Of a stretch of DNA of 64,000 nucleotides, positions 46,293-55,001 are shown one piece after another (within the stretch, counting starts at the first letter, position 1; each line of letters begins with the position of its first letter). The stretch lies in the NCBI GenBank assembly GCA_026014465.1, contig JAOZID010000010.1, positions 902,303-966,302 on the forward strand, in the 5' to 3' direction. This DNA is from Candidatus Bathyarchaeota archaeon. GTDB lineage: Archaea; Thermoproteota; Bathyarchaeia; Bathyarchaeales; Bathycorpusculaceae. The notes under the pieces were generated by a model, which worked only from the letters and a program-made list of their open reading frames with translations, searched no databases and was not told the origin of the DNA. The translations under genes and the position numbers were made by a program.

Positions 46293-46952
46293 ATGGCAGA
46301 AGTTGAAAAAGAAGTAACTGGGTTTCCAGTTTTAGGTCAAGAAGCTCCAGAGTTTGAAGCCTTGACAACCCAAGGAACACTAAGGCTCTCAGACTTCAAA
46401 GGCACATGGCTCGTGCTGTTCTCGCACCCCGCAGACTTCACACCCGTATGCACAACCGAATTCATTGGTTTCTCCCAAATCTACGACGAACTAAAAAAAC
46501 GAAACGTAGAACTCTTGGGATTAAGCGTTGACAGCGTCTCCTCACACATCGCATGGATACGAAACTGCGAAGAAAAAATGGGCGTCAAAATCCCCTTCCC
46601 CATCATCGCAGACCTCAACAAAGAAGTCTCCATGAAATACGGCATGATCCACCCAGAACAAAGCAAAACCGAAACCGTCCGCTGCGTATTCATCATTGAC
46701 CCTGAAAGCAAAATACGCACCATGCTCTACTACCCCCTAACCACAGGCAGAAACATGAAAGAGGTTCTTAGAATCATCGATGCATTGCAGACAACCGACA
46801 AATACAAGGTAGCCACTCCAGCGAACTGGATGCCAGGCGACCCCGTTGTTGTTCCCCCACCCATGACTGTAGAAGATGCAGACGCAAGGCTCAAAGAGGG
46901 CTACGACTGCAAAGACTGGTACCTGTGCAAAAAGAAACTCCCCGAGAGCTAA
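46293..46952 (+). CDS. Peroxiredoxin (Prx6/AhpC type, archaeal)
   Basis: 219 aa. The peroxidatic Cys lies in HPADFTPVCTTEF. The C-terminal YDCKDWYLC motif supplies the resolving Cys pair seen in archaeal decameric peroxiredoxins. SD AGGTGA precedes the ATG. The next small HTH gene begins six bases later. It probably reduces H2O2 and organic peroxides. Confidence 0.93.
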   Translation: MAEVEKEVTGFPVLGQEAPEFEALTTQGTLRLSDFKGTWLVLFSHPADFTPVCTTEFIGFSQIYDELKKRNVELLGLSVDSVSSHIAWIRNCEEKMGVKIPFPIIADLNKEVSMKYGMIHPEQSKTETVRCVFIIDPESKIRTMLYYPLTTGRNMKEVLRIIDALQTTDKYKVATPANWMPGDPVVVPPPMTVEDADARLKEGYDCKDWYLCKKKLPES

Positions 46953-46957
46953 ACACC

Positions 46958-47182
46958 ATGCCATGCGTATCAGCAGACGGAAAACCAACCACCACAGGCA
47001 TGCAAACCCTCAAAGCCCTCAAAGACGCCGCGTTGACCCCCGAAGAAGTCGCAACCAAAACAAACCAGCCACTGTTTAGAGTACGAAGCGGACTACGCCA
47101 ACTACAAAACGCCGAATTCACAAAACAAACCAGCGACGGCAAATACGCCCTCACAGAAAAAGGCACCCAAACAATCCAATAA
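46958..47182 (+). CDS. Small winged-helix-like protein (74 aa)
   Basis: MPCVSADGKPTTTGMQTLKAL is followed by a helix-turn-helix (TPEEVATKTNQPLFRVRSGLRQL) and a beta wing (KQTSDGKYALTEKGTQ). It is likely a small transcription regulator, possibly controlling peroxiredoxin. The start at 46958 is six bases after the peroxiredoxin stop. The longer in-frame start at 46925 would lie inside that gene. Confidence 0.65.
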   Translation: MPCVSADGKPTTTGMQTLKALKDAALTPEEVATKTNQPLFRVRSGLRQLQNAEFTKQTSDGKYALTEKGTQTIQ

Positions 47183-47287
47183 ACCCCAACCACTTCTTTT
47201 CTTTTTTGAAGAAAAAAGATTTTTGCTAAATAAAAAGAGCCAAAAAGGAAAAAGACAAATTTTTGAAGCTGCAACCGAATGCGGTTT

Positions 47288-47572
47288 TTAGCTGGTTAGT
47301 TCTTCGACTTCTTTTTTGCCTTCTTCGAGTTCTTTGCCGTGTTCGGCGTCGAATTTGAGCAGCAGTGTTTGGAATTCACCTACGTGCGCCTTCTCTTCTT
47401 TGGCTATATCCAGCAGGATGGTCTTGATGTTGGGGTCTTGAGCTAGGGCAGCCATCTGTTCATACAAGTTTATAGCGTCAAACTCTGCGATTATGCCTGC
47501 ACGCAAAATTTCTTTGTCTAGGTTTTCTTTGCTGATTTTTTCAAGGTCTATGGGAATTTTTGACAACAACAC
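47288..47572 (-). CDS. Encapsulin-type/ferritin-like small di-iron protein
   Basis: 94-aa two-helix protein: IIAEFDAINLYEQMAALAQD, then DIAKEEKAHVGEF. The Glu and His positions fit the half-ferritin (EncFtn/rubrerythrin-like) family that dimerises to make a ferroxidase site. No encapsulin shell gene is seen in the window. GTG start at 47572 with GAGG nearby. Probably stores or oxidises iron. Confidence 0.8.
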   Translation of the reverse strand: MLLSKIPIDLEKISKENLDKEILRAGIIAEFDAINLYEQMAALAQDPNIKTILLDIAKEEKAHVGEFQTLLLKFDAEHGKELEEGKKEVEELTS

Positions 47573-47739
47573 TATTCGCCTCGCTTACAAGAAGGGTAAC
47601 TTTGATTTAAAAAACTTGTTTGCCAAAAACCACAAACCAAACGTTAAACCAAACAGAACATCTCCTAACGGCTACGGACTACTTAAGGGGGCAACAGGTT
47701 TAAGTCAGCAAATGTGTGAGTAGAGGGTGGCGTTGGCTA

Positions 47740-47976
47740 ATGGCTAAGTACAGGGTGGTTGTGGACACAAACAGATGCACCGACTGTGGCATATCGGTTG
47801 GGCGGTGCCCGTTGCATGCACAGTTGCTGGCAAAAGTGTTAGAGCCAAACGCAAAACAGCCATCAGCAAAAGAATGCATGCTAATGGGCGTTTTCTCTGA
47901 GAACCTCAAATACGTCAAGGAACTCACAGGCAGATGTCCAGAAAAAGCGTTGCTTGTAGAAGAAACAAAAGAGTAA
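47740..47976 (+). CDS. Ferredoxin-like small Fe-S protein
   Basis: 78 aa. Cys residues fit CTDCGISVGRCP near the N-terminus and a second CPEKAL near the C-terminus (TGRCPEKALLV), with one further Cys in KECMLMG. The pattern is ferredoxin-like but the two motifs are spaced atypically. ATG 47740 follows GAGGGTG by nine bases; a GTG at 47716 is also in frame. Confidence 0.65.
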   Translation: MAKYRVVVDTNRCTDCGISVGRCPLHAQLLAKVLEPNAKQPSAKECMLMGVFSENLKYVKELTGRCPEKALLVEETKE

Positions 47977-47977
47977 A

Positions 47978-48418
47978 TCAGGTGGAGGGGCCGTGGGTTG
48001 CCCATTTGGGGACGCGGGGGTTCTCGACGTGGTCGGCGCGTGGGAAATATGGTTTTATGTCGATGATGGGGGAGCTTTCGTTGGCGTCTAAGCCTTTAAC
48101 GTGGAGTGTGCAGCCGTCGATTTTTAGGATTTGAACTATGCAAAGTCCAATGGGGTTGGGTCGTGTGGGGCTGCGGCAGGAAAAAACTCCCAGCTGCGGG
48201 GCGCCTTTATGCCTGCGTGGAGTTACCTGTAAAACGCTGCGCTCCTTGGGGTTGTCGCGCATGTGAATCCAGTACAAAACTATGGCGTGGGAGAACGTTT
48301 CGAGCCCTTCAAGTCCAGGGCAAAACTCTGGAAACAGCCTAACCACCGCACCTTCAGAACCTGACTTCTCAACTTTTCCAAGAAAATTTACCTGCCCAAA
48401 CAGTTTCCAACTTTTCAT
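47978..48418 (-). CDS. trmO: tRNA (N6-threonylcarbamoyladenosine-N6) methyltransferase TrmO
   Basis: TsaA/TrmO-type beta-barrel enzyme that methylates m6t6A37, about 146 aa. Family motifs include LEGLETFSHAIVLYW, HMRDN and LGVFSCRSPTRPNPIG. ATG 48418 is chosen because a TATA-like CATTACATTTTT is about 25 bases upstream; a GTG four codons earlier is possible. The KEOPS genes that make t6A are also in the window. Confidence 0.88.
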   Translation of the reverse strand: MKSWKLFGQVNFLGKVEKSGSEGAVVRLFPEFCPGLEGLETFSHAIVLYWIHMRDNPKERSVLQVTPRRHKGAPQLGVFSCRSPTRPNPIGLCIVQILKIDGCTLHVKGLDANESSPIIDIKPYFPRADHVENPRVPKWATHGPST

Positions 48419-48516
48419 CAACCTCAACACGAAAAATGTAATGCGTACTTGTGGTTACTTTCAGGGTTGAAGGTATTTGGAGTTTTTCCCAGCGGCTACA
48501 GAAAAGCCATGAGCAA

Positions 48517-49284
48517 CTAAGCCATTTTGAACGGAGGCGTTGCAGCTACGGAGTCAATGAGTTGCTGGGCGACATCTTCTTGCTGTTTTGTTCCCAAAAT
48601 CAGGAGCCAGCATGCACCCTCTGCCCCGCAGACACCTCCCGCAGCAATCAACTCCGCCGTCGCGCCACAAAGCAGTTTGATTGCGTCTAACTCGGTGAAG
48701 ACTTCACCGTGAAGAGGCAACAACCGATAACCCTGAGCATCAGGACGCGCAAGCCTCTCCGCCAAAGCATTCAAGTCACCGCCTACACGCTTTTCCAGCC
48801 CCACCGCAACAATTAGCTTTACTCTACGCCCAAACACCGCTGGAATCGCAACCGCAGCCGTCCCCGCTTTAGGGTGCCCAACCAAAACCGCCGCCTGCCT
48901 ACCCTGCAAATCCAGCGCGTTTGCACCTTTCACGATGCAGTCGCCCGGCTTTAACGAATCCGCAACATCCGCCAACGTTTTGCCTTTTTGCCAAACCCCA
49001 TTAGAGATAACTACGTCGCCTGGGAATTGGCTTTCATCGTGCAGTCTGCCTTCATTGGTGGTTAGGGCTTGGCTGGGAGGCAAAGTAACGCCGCGGAAAA
49101 AACGTTTAGTGGAAAATTCTTCTCCCAGATGCTGCAGGATTTCTTTGGCTAGGTAGCCATTGGTGGTTCCTGCGACGATGACAAGGGTGCCTGTTTTGAG
49201 GGCGCATTGAACAGAGGGGTGTTGGGTTAGGGCTTTGGAGATTAAGAGTTTGCCAGCTGCGGGCGTAAGCAGAACTTGTTTCAC
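48517..49284 (-). CDS. Uncharacterised archaeal protein, Gly-rich loops
   Basis: About 255 aa, not recognised. The N-terminal TPAAGKLLISKAL segment is followed by TLVIVAGTTNGYLA, RRFFRGVTL and several Gly-rich loops (VVISNGVWQKGKTL, GGVCGAEGACWLL). It may be a nucleotide- or cofactor-binding enzyme, but this is not shown. GTG 49284 is preferred: AGGTG sits seven bases upstream. It is the last gene of the Mrp/MinD operon, 81 bases after the second MinD gene, so a role in Fe-S or metal cofactor assembly is possible. Confidence 0.6.
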   Translation of the reverse strand: MKQVLLTPAAGKLLISKALTQHPSVQCALKTGTLVIVAGTTNGYLAKEILQHLGEEFSTKRFFRGVTLPPSQALTTNEGRLHDESQFPGDVVISNGVWQKGKTLADVADSLKPGDCIVKGANALDLQGRQAAVLVGHPKAGTAAVAIPAVFGRRVKLIVAVGLEKRVGGDLNALAERLARPDAQGYRLLPLHGEVFTELDAIKLLCGATAELIAAGGVCGAEGACWLLILGTKQQEDVAQQLIDSVAATPPFKMA

Positions 49285-49365
49285 GAAATCGCACCTAACT
49301 GTTAAGGGGTGGCTTTGGGTTTTTTTGGGTTTTGGTACCCGTCGCCACATGGGAACATAGAGGGG

Positions 49366-50235
49366 TTATTTGGTGGGTAGGAGGTTTTGTAGTTTGTTCC
49401 AGATGCTTGTGATTTGCTGTGCCGCATCAGAGTTTGGGGCGTATTCGATAATGGTTTTTCCGTTGACCATGGCTTGGGTGACTTTTGGGTCAAAGGGGAT
49501 TTTGCCAAGGACTTCGATGCTGTTTTGTTTGCACACATCTAGGATGCGTTGGGTGTTTTGCGGGTTCACGTCGTTCATGTTTACGCACACAAACGGTGTC
49601 ACGTTAAAATGTTTAAGCAGTTTAAGGACACGCTGCAAATCGTGAATGCCTGAAAGCGTTGGCTCTGTAACCACCAAAGACGCATCCACACCCGAAATCG
49701 AAGCAATAACGGGGCAGCCAATGCCTGGGGAACCGTCGATAATTATGAGGTCACAGTTGTGTTTGGTTGATAGGGCTTTGGCGTTTTTTCTAACTAGCGT
49801 AACGAGCTTGCCAGAGTTCGCCTCGCCAGGATTGAGCAGGGCATGTGACATGAAGCCGTAGGGGGTTTGGGAGAGATACGCGTTTCCTGATTCGCGTCCA
49901 CCAAGGGTAGCAGCGTCTACGGGGCACACAAAAGCACAGACTCCGCAGCCCTCACACGCGATAGCGTCAACCACGAAGTCGGGGGTTATGGCGTCGAAGG
50001 TGCATTTTTCTTTGCAGATGCCGCATTTGGTGCATTTTGCGGGGTCTATGGTTGCGACTTTGGAGCCTGCGAAGGGTTGGGTTTCGAGGATTTGGGGGTG
50101 CAGGAGCATGTGTAGGTCGGGGGCGTCTACGTCGCAGTCGGCTACTACGGCGTTTTTTGCCAGAACGGCTAAGGAGGCTGTGAGGCTGGTTTTTCCTGTT
50201 CCGCCCTTGCCGCTTAGAATTGTTAGCTGTTTCAT
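49366..50235 (-). CDS. MinD-family ATPase with inserted ferredoxin domain (second)
   Basis: About 289 aa. Deviant Walker A SGKGGTGKTSL at the start, then two 4Fe-4S motifs (CTKCGICKEKCT, CEGCGVCAFVCP) at about residues 63-105, then LIIDGSPGIGCP. ATG 50235 overlaps the upstream gene's stop as ATGA. Paired homologs like these occur in methanogens and related archaea; proposed role is Fe-S or metal cofactor assembly, not demonstrated. Confidence 0.85.
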   Translation of the reverse strand: MKQLTILSGKGGTGKTSLTASLAVLAKNAVVADCDVDAPDLHMLLHPQILETQPFAGSKVATIDPAKCTKCGICKEKCTFDAITPDFVVDAIACEGCGVCAFVCPVDAATLGGRESGNAYLSQTPYGFMSHALLNPGEANSGKLVTLVRKNAKALSTKHNCDLIIIDGSPGIGCPVIASISGVDASLVVTEPTLSGIHDLQRVLKLLKHFNVTPFVCVNMNDVNPQNTQRILDVCKQNSIEVLGKIPFDPKVTQAMVNGKTIIEYAPNSDAAQQITSIWNKLQNLLPTK

Positions 50236-51071
50236 TTCTCTGTTATCTCCCTGATTTGCGTGAAGAGGTCTTGGAAGTTTTGTTTCCACTGGGGCATCTG
50301 TGAGCTAAAGGGTATGCCTTTTGAGTAGAGCTCGGCAATTTCGCGTTTATAGGGAATCTCCATGAGCACGGGGATGCGCTCTTTTTTGCAGTACTCGTAT
50401 ACTTTACGGTCGCCTATACCTGCACGGTTAACTACGACACCAAAGGGCACGGTCATCTTCTGCAAAACAGTCACAGCAATGGTTAAATCGTGCAGCCCAA
50501 AGGGTGTGGGTTCAGTTACCAGCACGCAAAAGTCGCTTTCCCGCGCAGTTTCCACAAACGGACACGACGTCCCCGGAGGCGAATCAATGATTACGGCGCA
50601 ACTTTGGCTCATCTGGGCTTTGACAGCTTTTATCACGGGAACAGCCATGGGCTTGCCAACTTCAAGCTCACCGTAAACTAGTTCCAAACCGTCTTCTGCT
50701 GAAGCGAATTTTAAGGTGCCAATGCGGTGACTGTCGTAGGTTATGGCGTTTGTGGGGCAAACTAGGGCGCAGCCGCCGCAGCTGTGGCAGAGTTCGGGAA
50801 AAACCATGACGGTTTCGGGGGCGACAAAGAGGGCGTTGAATTGGCAGAATTTGGAGCACGCGGCGCAGTGGGTGCATAAATCTTCGTTTATGTGGGGGAT
50901 TTGGGTGTAGACGGGTTGGGTTTTGTCTACTGCTGGGTTTAGGAACAGGTGAGCGTTGGGTTCTTCCACGTCGCAGTCCAAAAGCTGAACGTTCCCTACA
51001 GAAAGAGCCAAATTAACAGCAACCGAAGTTTTGCCCGTGCCGCCCTTACCGCTTGCAACCGTAACAATCAA
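50232..51071 (-). CDS. MinD-family ATPase with inserted ferredoxin domain (first)
   Basis: 279 aa, same architecture as the next gene: ASGKGGTGKTSV, 4Fe-4S motifs CTHCAACSKFCQ and CHSCGGCALVCP, then VIIDSPPGTSCP. TTG start at 51071 with GAGGT seven bases upstream. The two genes overlap and probably form a heteromer. Confidence 0.85.
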   Translation of the reverse strand: MIVTVASGKGGTGKTSVAVNLALSVGNVQLLDCDVEEPNAHLFLNPAVDKTQPVYTQIPHINEDLCTHCAACSKFCQFNALFVAPETVMVFPELCHSCGGCALVCPTNAITYDSHRIGTLKFASAEDGLELVYGELEVGKPMAVPVIKAVKAQMSQSCAVIIDSPPGTSCPFVETARESDFCVLVTEPTPFGLHDLTIAVTVLQKMTVPFGVVVNRAGIGDRKVYEYCKKERIPVLMEIPYKREIAELYSKGIPFSSQMPQWKQNFQDLFTQIREITEK

Positions 51072-51110
51072 GACACATACCTCAAAACAAAAACAAGCAA
51101 GAAACTATGT

Positions 51111-51485
51111 TTATCCGTGGTGTGCGTGGGGACAGCCGTCTATGAGTTCTTCAAGGGTCTGGGTTTTGTAGGCGTCTAGGACTTGTTTGAGGGTGTCGGC
51201 GTTTGCTTTGAGAACTGTTATGCCTGCGTCGTGGAAAGTTTGCAGTCCGGGGCGTCCCATGCCGTAGACTATGATGGCTTCGGGCTGGAGTTTTTCGATG
51301 TTCTCGTGAGCCTGCGCAACGCCGCCCGCGTGAGCACCAGTGTTTTCCACCGTCTGCACATCGGTGATTTCAAAATCGTCGGTTAGGTCGACTACGGCGA
51401 AGTAGGGGGCGCGGCCAAAGTGTTCTGCTAAGCGAGCTGTCAAACCTGTCTGGTCTGCTACAGGAACCACAACTCTATGGGGCAC
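51111..51485 (-). CDS. NifX-like metal-cluster family protein (C-terminal CPHAHHG)
   Basis: About 124 aa. VPVADQTGLTARLAEHFGRA and YFAVVDLTD are the NifX-domain strands. The tail ends CPHAHHG, resembling the His-rich tail of the gene at 44944, and may bind metal. GTG 51485 is chosen because GGAGG is eight bases upstream; a GTG five codons earlier is possible. Part of the mrp operon. Confidence 0.82.
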   Translation of the reverse strand: MPHRVVVPVADQTGLTARLAEHFGRAPYFAVVDLTDDFEITDVQTVENTGAHAGGVAQAHENIEKLQPEAIIVYGMGRPGLQTFHDAGITVLKANADTLKQVLDAYKTQTLEELIDGCPHAHHG

Positions 51486-51502
51486 TTCTTGCTCCTCCAC
51501 GC

Positions 51503-51877
51503 TTAGGGTTGTTTGCCCATGCCAAAGTGTCCGCCGACTGTGGGGGCACTGGTTTTGTTGAGTTCGCCGTTTTGGTATTTCTCTAGGGTTTGTTTGACGG
51601 TTCCTGAGGCGCCTGTGATGATTTCGATTTTTGCTGCTGAGAGGGCTTCAAACGCGTTGGGTCCAACGTTGCCTGTTAAGAGGACTTTGGCGCCTTTGTT
51701 GGCTATGGTTTGGGATGCGTTGATGCCTGCGCCGCTAGACGCGTCTTGAGACGTGTTCGCGACGGCTTCAAACTCTAAGGTTTCAGAATCCACAATCAAG
51801 AAGTAGGCGCATCTGCCAAATCGGGGGTCGACTTGGGCGTCTAAACTATCCGAGGTTGAGGTTACACATATTTTCAT
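51503..51877 (-). CDS. NifX-like metal-cluster family protein (second)
   Basis: 124 aa, NifX domain (SLDAQVDPRFGRCAYFLIV). Ends GGHFGMGKQP without the His cluster. GAGG precedes the ATG. Third NifX-like gene in the window and second in the mrp operon. Confidence 0.82.
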   Translation of the reverse strand: MKICVTSTSDSLDAQVDPRFGRCAYFLIVDSETLEFEAVANTSQDASSGAGINASQTIANKGAKVLLTGNVGPNAFEALSAAKIEIITGASGTVKQTLEKYQNGELNKTSAPTVGGHFGMGKQP

Positions 51878-51893
51878 TTTTTGTTTTCCTCAC

Positions 51894-52781
51894 TTACTTT
51901 TTTTCGACGAAGTTTTTGATTTCGTCTACTATGGCTTTGAAGGCTTGGGTGGCGGGGGAAGAGGGGTTCTCAGCCAAGAAAGAAACTCCCTCATCCGAAT
52001 CGTTGCATATTCGCGGATCAAGTGGTATGCTTCCCAAGAAAGGCACGGAGAGGTCTTGGGCGATTTTTTTCCCGCCGCCTGATTTGAAGATGTTAACGGT
52101 GGAGCCGCAGTCGGGGCAGACAAAGCCGCTCATGTTTTCGATGATGCCGATGATGGGGACGCCGAGTTGTTTGGCAAATGAGATGGATTTTTTGACGACG
52201 GCTTGGGAGACTTCTGAGGGCATGGTTACGATGACAACGCCGTCCATGTCGGGGATGAGCTGCATAACGCTTAGGGGCTCGTCGCCTGTTCCCGGGGGCA
52301 AATCAATGAACAGGTAATCAAGCTCGCCCCATGTGATATCAGATAGGAACTGCTGAATCGCGCGCATTTTTAGGGGTCCACGCCAAACTACGGGGGCTTC
52401 GTCGTTGGGGAGCAAGAAGTCCATGGATACCGCTTTGACTCCTTGTTTGCCTGTAACGGGGAAAAGTGCGCCTGTGGGTCCTGCTTGTAGGGTTTTGCCT
52501 TTGAGCCCAAGCATTTTGGGTATGCAGGGTCCGTGGATGTCTGCGTCTACAACGCCGACTTTGTCTTGGTGTCCTTGCATTGCAAATGCCATGGCGAGGT
52601 TTGCGGTTACAGTGCTTTTTCCTACGCCGCCTTTGCCGCTTATGATTGCGATTTTGTGTTTGATTTTTCCTAGTTGGGTTTTGAGTTGCTGGTTTTGTTC
52701 ACATTGTTGTTTTTGTTGGGGAGTGCAGCCGTCTTTGGATGAGCAGGAGCTGTAGTTCCCGTCGCATGTTTGGTTTGTCAT
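51894..52781 (-). CDS. mrp: Mrp/NBP35-type Fe-S carrier P-loop ATPase
   Basis: 295 aa. Cys-rich N-terminal region (NQTCDGNYSSCSSKDGC), then SGKGGVGKSTVTANLA, DADIHGPCIP and FIDLPPGTGDEPLS. CPDCGST (C-terminal third) is the Fe-S CXXC pair of Mrp/ApbC. It is likely a cytosolic Fe-S carrier. It starts an operon mrp-nifX-nifX-minD-minD-unknown. SD GGTGA lies before the ATG. The shared element B is 24 bases upstream. Confidence 0.93.
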   Translation of the reverse strand: MTNQTCDGNYSSCSSKDGCTPQQKQQCEQNQQLKTQLGKIKHKIAIISGKGGVGKSTVTANLAMAFAMQGHQDKVGVVDADIHGPCIPKMLGLKGKTLQAGPTGALFPVTGKQGVKAVSMDFLLPNDEAPVVWRGPLKMRAIQQFLSDITWGELDYLFIDLPPGTGDEPLSVMQLIPDMDGVVIVTMPSEVSQAVVKKSISFAKQLGVPIIGIIENMSGFVCPDCGSTVNIFKSGGGKKIAQDLSVPFLGSIPLDPRICNDSDEGVSFLAENPSSPATQAFKAIVDEIKNFVEKK

Positions 52782-52804
52782 TTTTTCACCGTTTAACGCA
52801 ACAC

Positions 52805-52852
52805 CAGTTTAATACCTAAATCTTATTAATAGTTTTTGTTTAGAAAATAACC
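52805..52852 (-). promoter_or_regulatory. Shared upstream element, copy B (mrp operon)
   Basis: AGTTTAATACCTAAAT, then TTATTAATAG and TTGTTTAGAAAATAA on the plus strand. Gap-free match to the elements at 45363 and 55002. It sits 24 bases before the mrp ATG, closest of the three, so it may carry the core promoter as well as operator bases. Confidence 0.6.
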
Positions 52853-52875
52853 AAAATAGCGTTGAAAGGTTTGCC

Positions 52876-53601
52876 TCAGTAGCAATAACGCAAAACATTC
52901 CTAGGGTCAGACGCCAAACGAACCCGCCCCGAAACAACCAGCCCCGCCCAACCCATTTTAGATTTTCCACCCAAACCCCCCGCATCCACCGTGGGCAAGG
53001 GAAAATCGTAAACAAACGCCTTGTTCTGGGGCGTTTCAATCTCAAGCATCTGCATCAACGTCAAACCCTCAAAAACACACCGCAGCGGACGAATCGAATT
53101 ATTGTGGCAGCAAATAGCCACGTTCCCAGGCTTGGATGAAAGCCACGCTTTAAGCGCCTCAAAAAAGCAAAGCACCCGCTTCTCCACCATGCGCAAACTC
53201 TCCCCGCCCTCTGGAACCACATCGTACCCACGGTGAACCCGCGCATACCATTTTGGGTCTTGCTCTTCTAAACGCTTCTTACTTTGTCCCTGCAACAAAC
53301 CATAACAACGCTCAATGAGGCGGTCGTCAACAAACACCTGCGTCTGGGGGTGGTTTTGCAGAGCAATTTGCAGGGTTTGTTTAGCACGAACCAGATGAGA
53401 AGTAAAAGCGTAATCGATTTTGAAGGAGTTGAGTTGTGTAGCGAGTTCGTGTGCTTGAAAGATGCCGTTTGGGGTGAGTTTTGAGTCGCGCCAGCCCGAG
53501 AAAAGGTCGCGGCAGTTATCAAAGGTCTGGGCATGCCTAAAAACAATCAACCTGCAACTCTGCGAAGTAGACCCAACCAAACCAGCACATCCCCGCACCA
53601 C
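52876..53601 (-). CDS. Histidine phosphatase (phosphoglycerate mutase-like)
   Basis: 241 aa. VFRHAQTFDN is the RHG-like catalytic motif, WRDSKLTPNG is typical of the family and the second His is in ICCHNNSIR. GTG start at 53601; alternatives exist a few codons in. It follows metK by 70 bases on the same strand. Substrate unknown. Confidence 0.82.
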   Translation of the reverse strand: MVRGCAGLVGSTSQSCRLIVFRHAQTFDNCRDLFSGWRDSKLTPNGIFQAHELATQLNSFKIDYAFTSHLVRAKQTLQIALQNHPQTQVFVDDRLIERCYGLLQGQSKKRLEEQDPKWYARVHRGYDVVPEGGESLRMVEKRVLCFFEALKAWLSSKPGNVAICCHNNSIRPLRCVFEGLTLMQMLEIETPQNKAFVYDFPLPTVDAGGLGGKSKMGWAGLVVSGRVRLASDPRNVLRYCY

Positions 53602-53672
53602 CTAAAGCACCAAAAAATATTAACATACCCACCAGATGCGGCAAACAAAAAGAAGAGAGCAGAAAAAACTGC

Positions 53673-54842
53673 TTAGGGGAGGGCTTTTTTGAGGATTGGG
53701 GCTTTGTTGGTTTGTTCCCATGTGAAGTCAGGGTCATCTCTGCCAAAGTGTCCGCAGGTGGCGGTTTTTTGGTATATGGGTCGGCGCAGGTCAAGTTGGG
53801 TTATGATGGCTTTGGGGCGCATGTCAAAGTTTTCCAAGACGAGCTGCAGGATTTTTTCGTCGGAGATTTTTCCTGTGCCAAACGTGTTAACCATCACTGA
53901 GACGGGTTTGGCAACTCCGATGGCGTAGCTAATTTGCACTTCACATTTATCAGCTAACTGGGCGGCGACGATGTTTTTGGCTATGTAGCGTGCCATGTAG
54001 CATCCGCTACGGTCTACTTTGGAGGGGTCTTTGCCGCTAAAGCATCCGCCTCCGTGCCTGCCAACACCACCATACGTGTCGACGATGATTTTTCTGCCTG
54101 TCAACCCTGAATCCGCCAACGTGCCCCCAACCACGAAGCGTCCTGTGCCGTTGATTACGAATTTGGTTTTGGAGTCCAGCAAATCAGAGGGGACGACTTG
54201 TTTGATTACGTGCTCGATGATGTCGTCTCGGACTTTTTGAGTGCCCACATCTTCGGTGTGTTGGGCGGCTATGACTACGGCGGCTACGCGTTGGGGTTTT
54301 CCGTTAGCGTATTCTATGGTGACTTGGGATTTTCCGTCAGGACACAAATAGGGTAGCACGCCTGTTTTTCGGCACTCCGCCAAGCGTTTAACAAGTTTGT
54401 GTGACAGCACGATAGGCAGGGGCATGAGCTCAGCTGTTTCGTTGGTTGCGTACCCAAAAACCATGCCTTGGTCGCCCGCACCTTGTTCGTGGTCTTCTGC
54501 TTCGTCTACGCCCATGGCGATGTCAGGAGACTGTGCAGTTACCGAAACCAAAATGCCGCAAGTTGCACAATCCAAGCCATCACGCGCGTTATCAAACCCG
54601 ATTTCTTTGAGGGTTTTTCTCACAACTGGGGGAATGTCCATGCGAAATGACGTGGTGATTTGCCCGGTTATGATGATGTTTCCCTGCATGACTAGGGTTT
54701 CGCAGGCAACGCGGGCTTTGGGGTCTTTTTCTAAGACGTAGTCTAGGATGGCATCAGAGATTTGGTCGGCGACTTTGTCGGGGTGTCCTTCTGCGACGGA
54801 TTCAGAGGAGAAAACAAAGGTTTTAGTTGCTAACTGCGTCAT
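53673..54842 (-). CDS. metK: S-adenosylmethionine synthetase, bacterial-type MetK
   Basis: Makes SAM from Met and ATP, 389 aa. It has bacterial/eukaryal motifs: [29 protein letters not shown] and [16 protein letters not shown]. The archaeal enzyme (MATa family) is unrelated in these motifs, so this gene was likely acquired from a bacterium. It has a leader of about 158 nt beginning at the shared element C. ATG 54842; only a weak AAGG. Confidence 0.95.
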   Translation of the reverse strand: MTQLATKTFVFSSESVAEGHPDKVADQISDAILDYVLEKDPKARVACETLVMQGNIIITGQITTSFRMDIPPVVRKTLKEIGFDNARDGLDCATCGILVSVTAQSPDIAMGVDEAEDHEQGAGDQGMVFGYATNETAELMPLPIVLSHKLVKRLAECRKTGVLPYLCPDGKSQVTIEYANGKPQRVAAVVIAAQHTEDVGTQKVRDDIIEHVIKQVVPSDLLDSKTKFVINGTGRFVVGGTLADSGLTGRKIIVDTYGGVGRHGGGCFSGKDPSKVDRSGCYMARYIAKNIVAAQLADKCEVQISYAIGVAKPVSVMVNTFGTGKISDEKILQLVLENFDMRPKAIITQLDLRRPIYQKTATCGHFGRDDPDFTWEQTNKAPILKKALP

Positions 54843-55001
54843 GCCTTAAGCCCCGTGCGTAGGCAGAATTTTGAAAGTTTGTGGTTTGAGGTGTTTTAGG
54901 GAAAGAAAGGGTGTCGTTTTGAGGTGAATTGTTTGGGAAAAGGTTTTGCCGGTTTTGTTCATGGTTCGTCACGTTCAGTTAGCCTTTAGTAGGCACTGAA
55001 A

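Noticed and set aside
54843-55001. metK leader as a SAM riboswitch
   Set aside because: No consensus SAM-I, SAM-II or SAM-III structure was recognised, and no clear stem-loop with a downstream T run was found. It is left as an unexplained leader.
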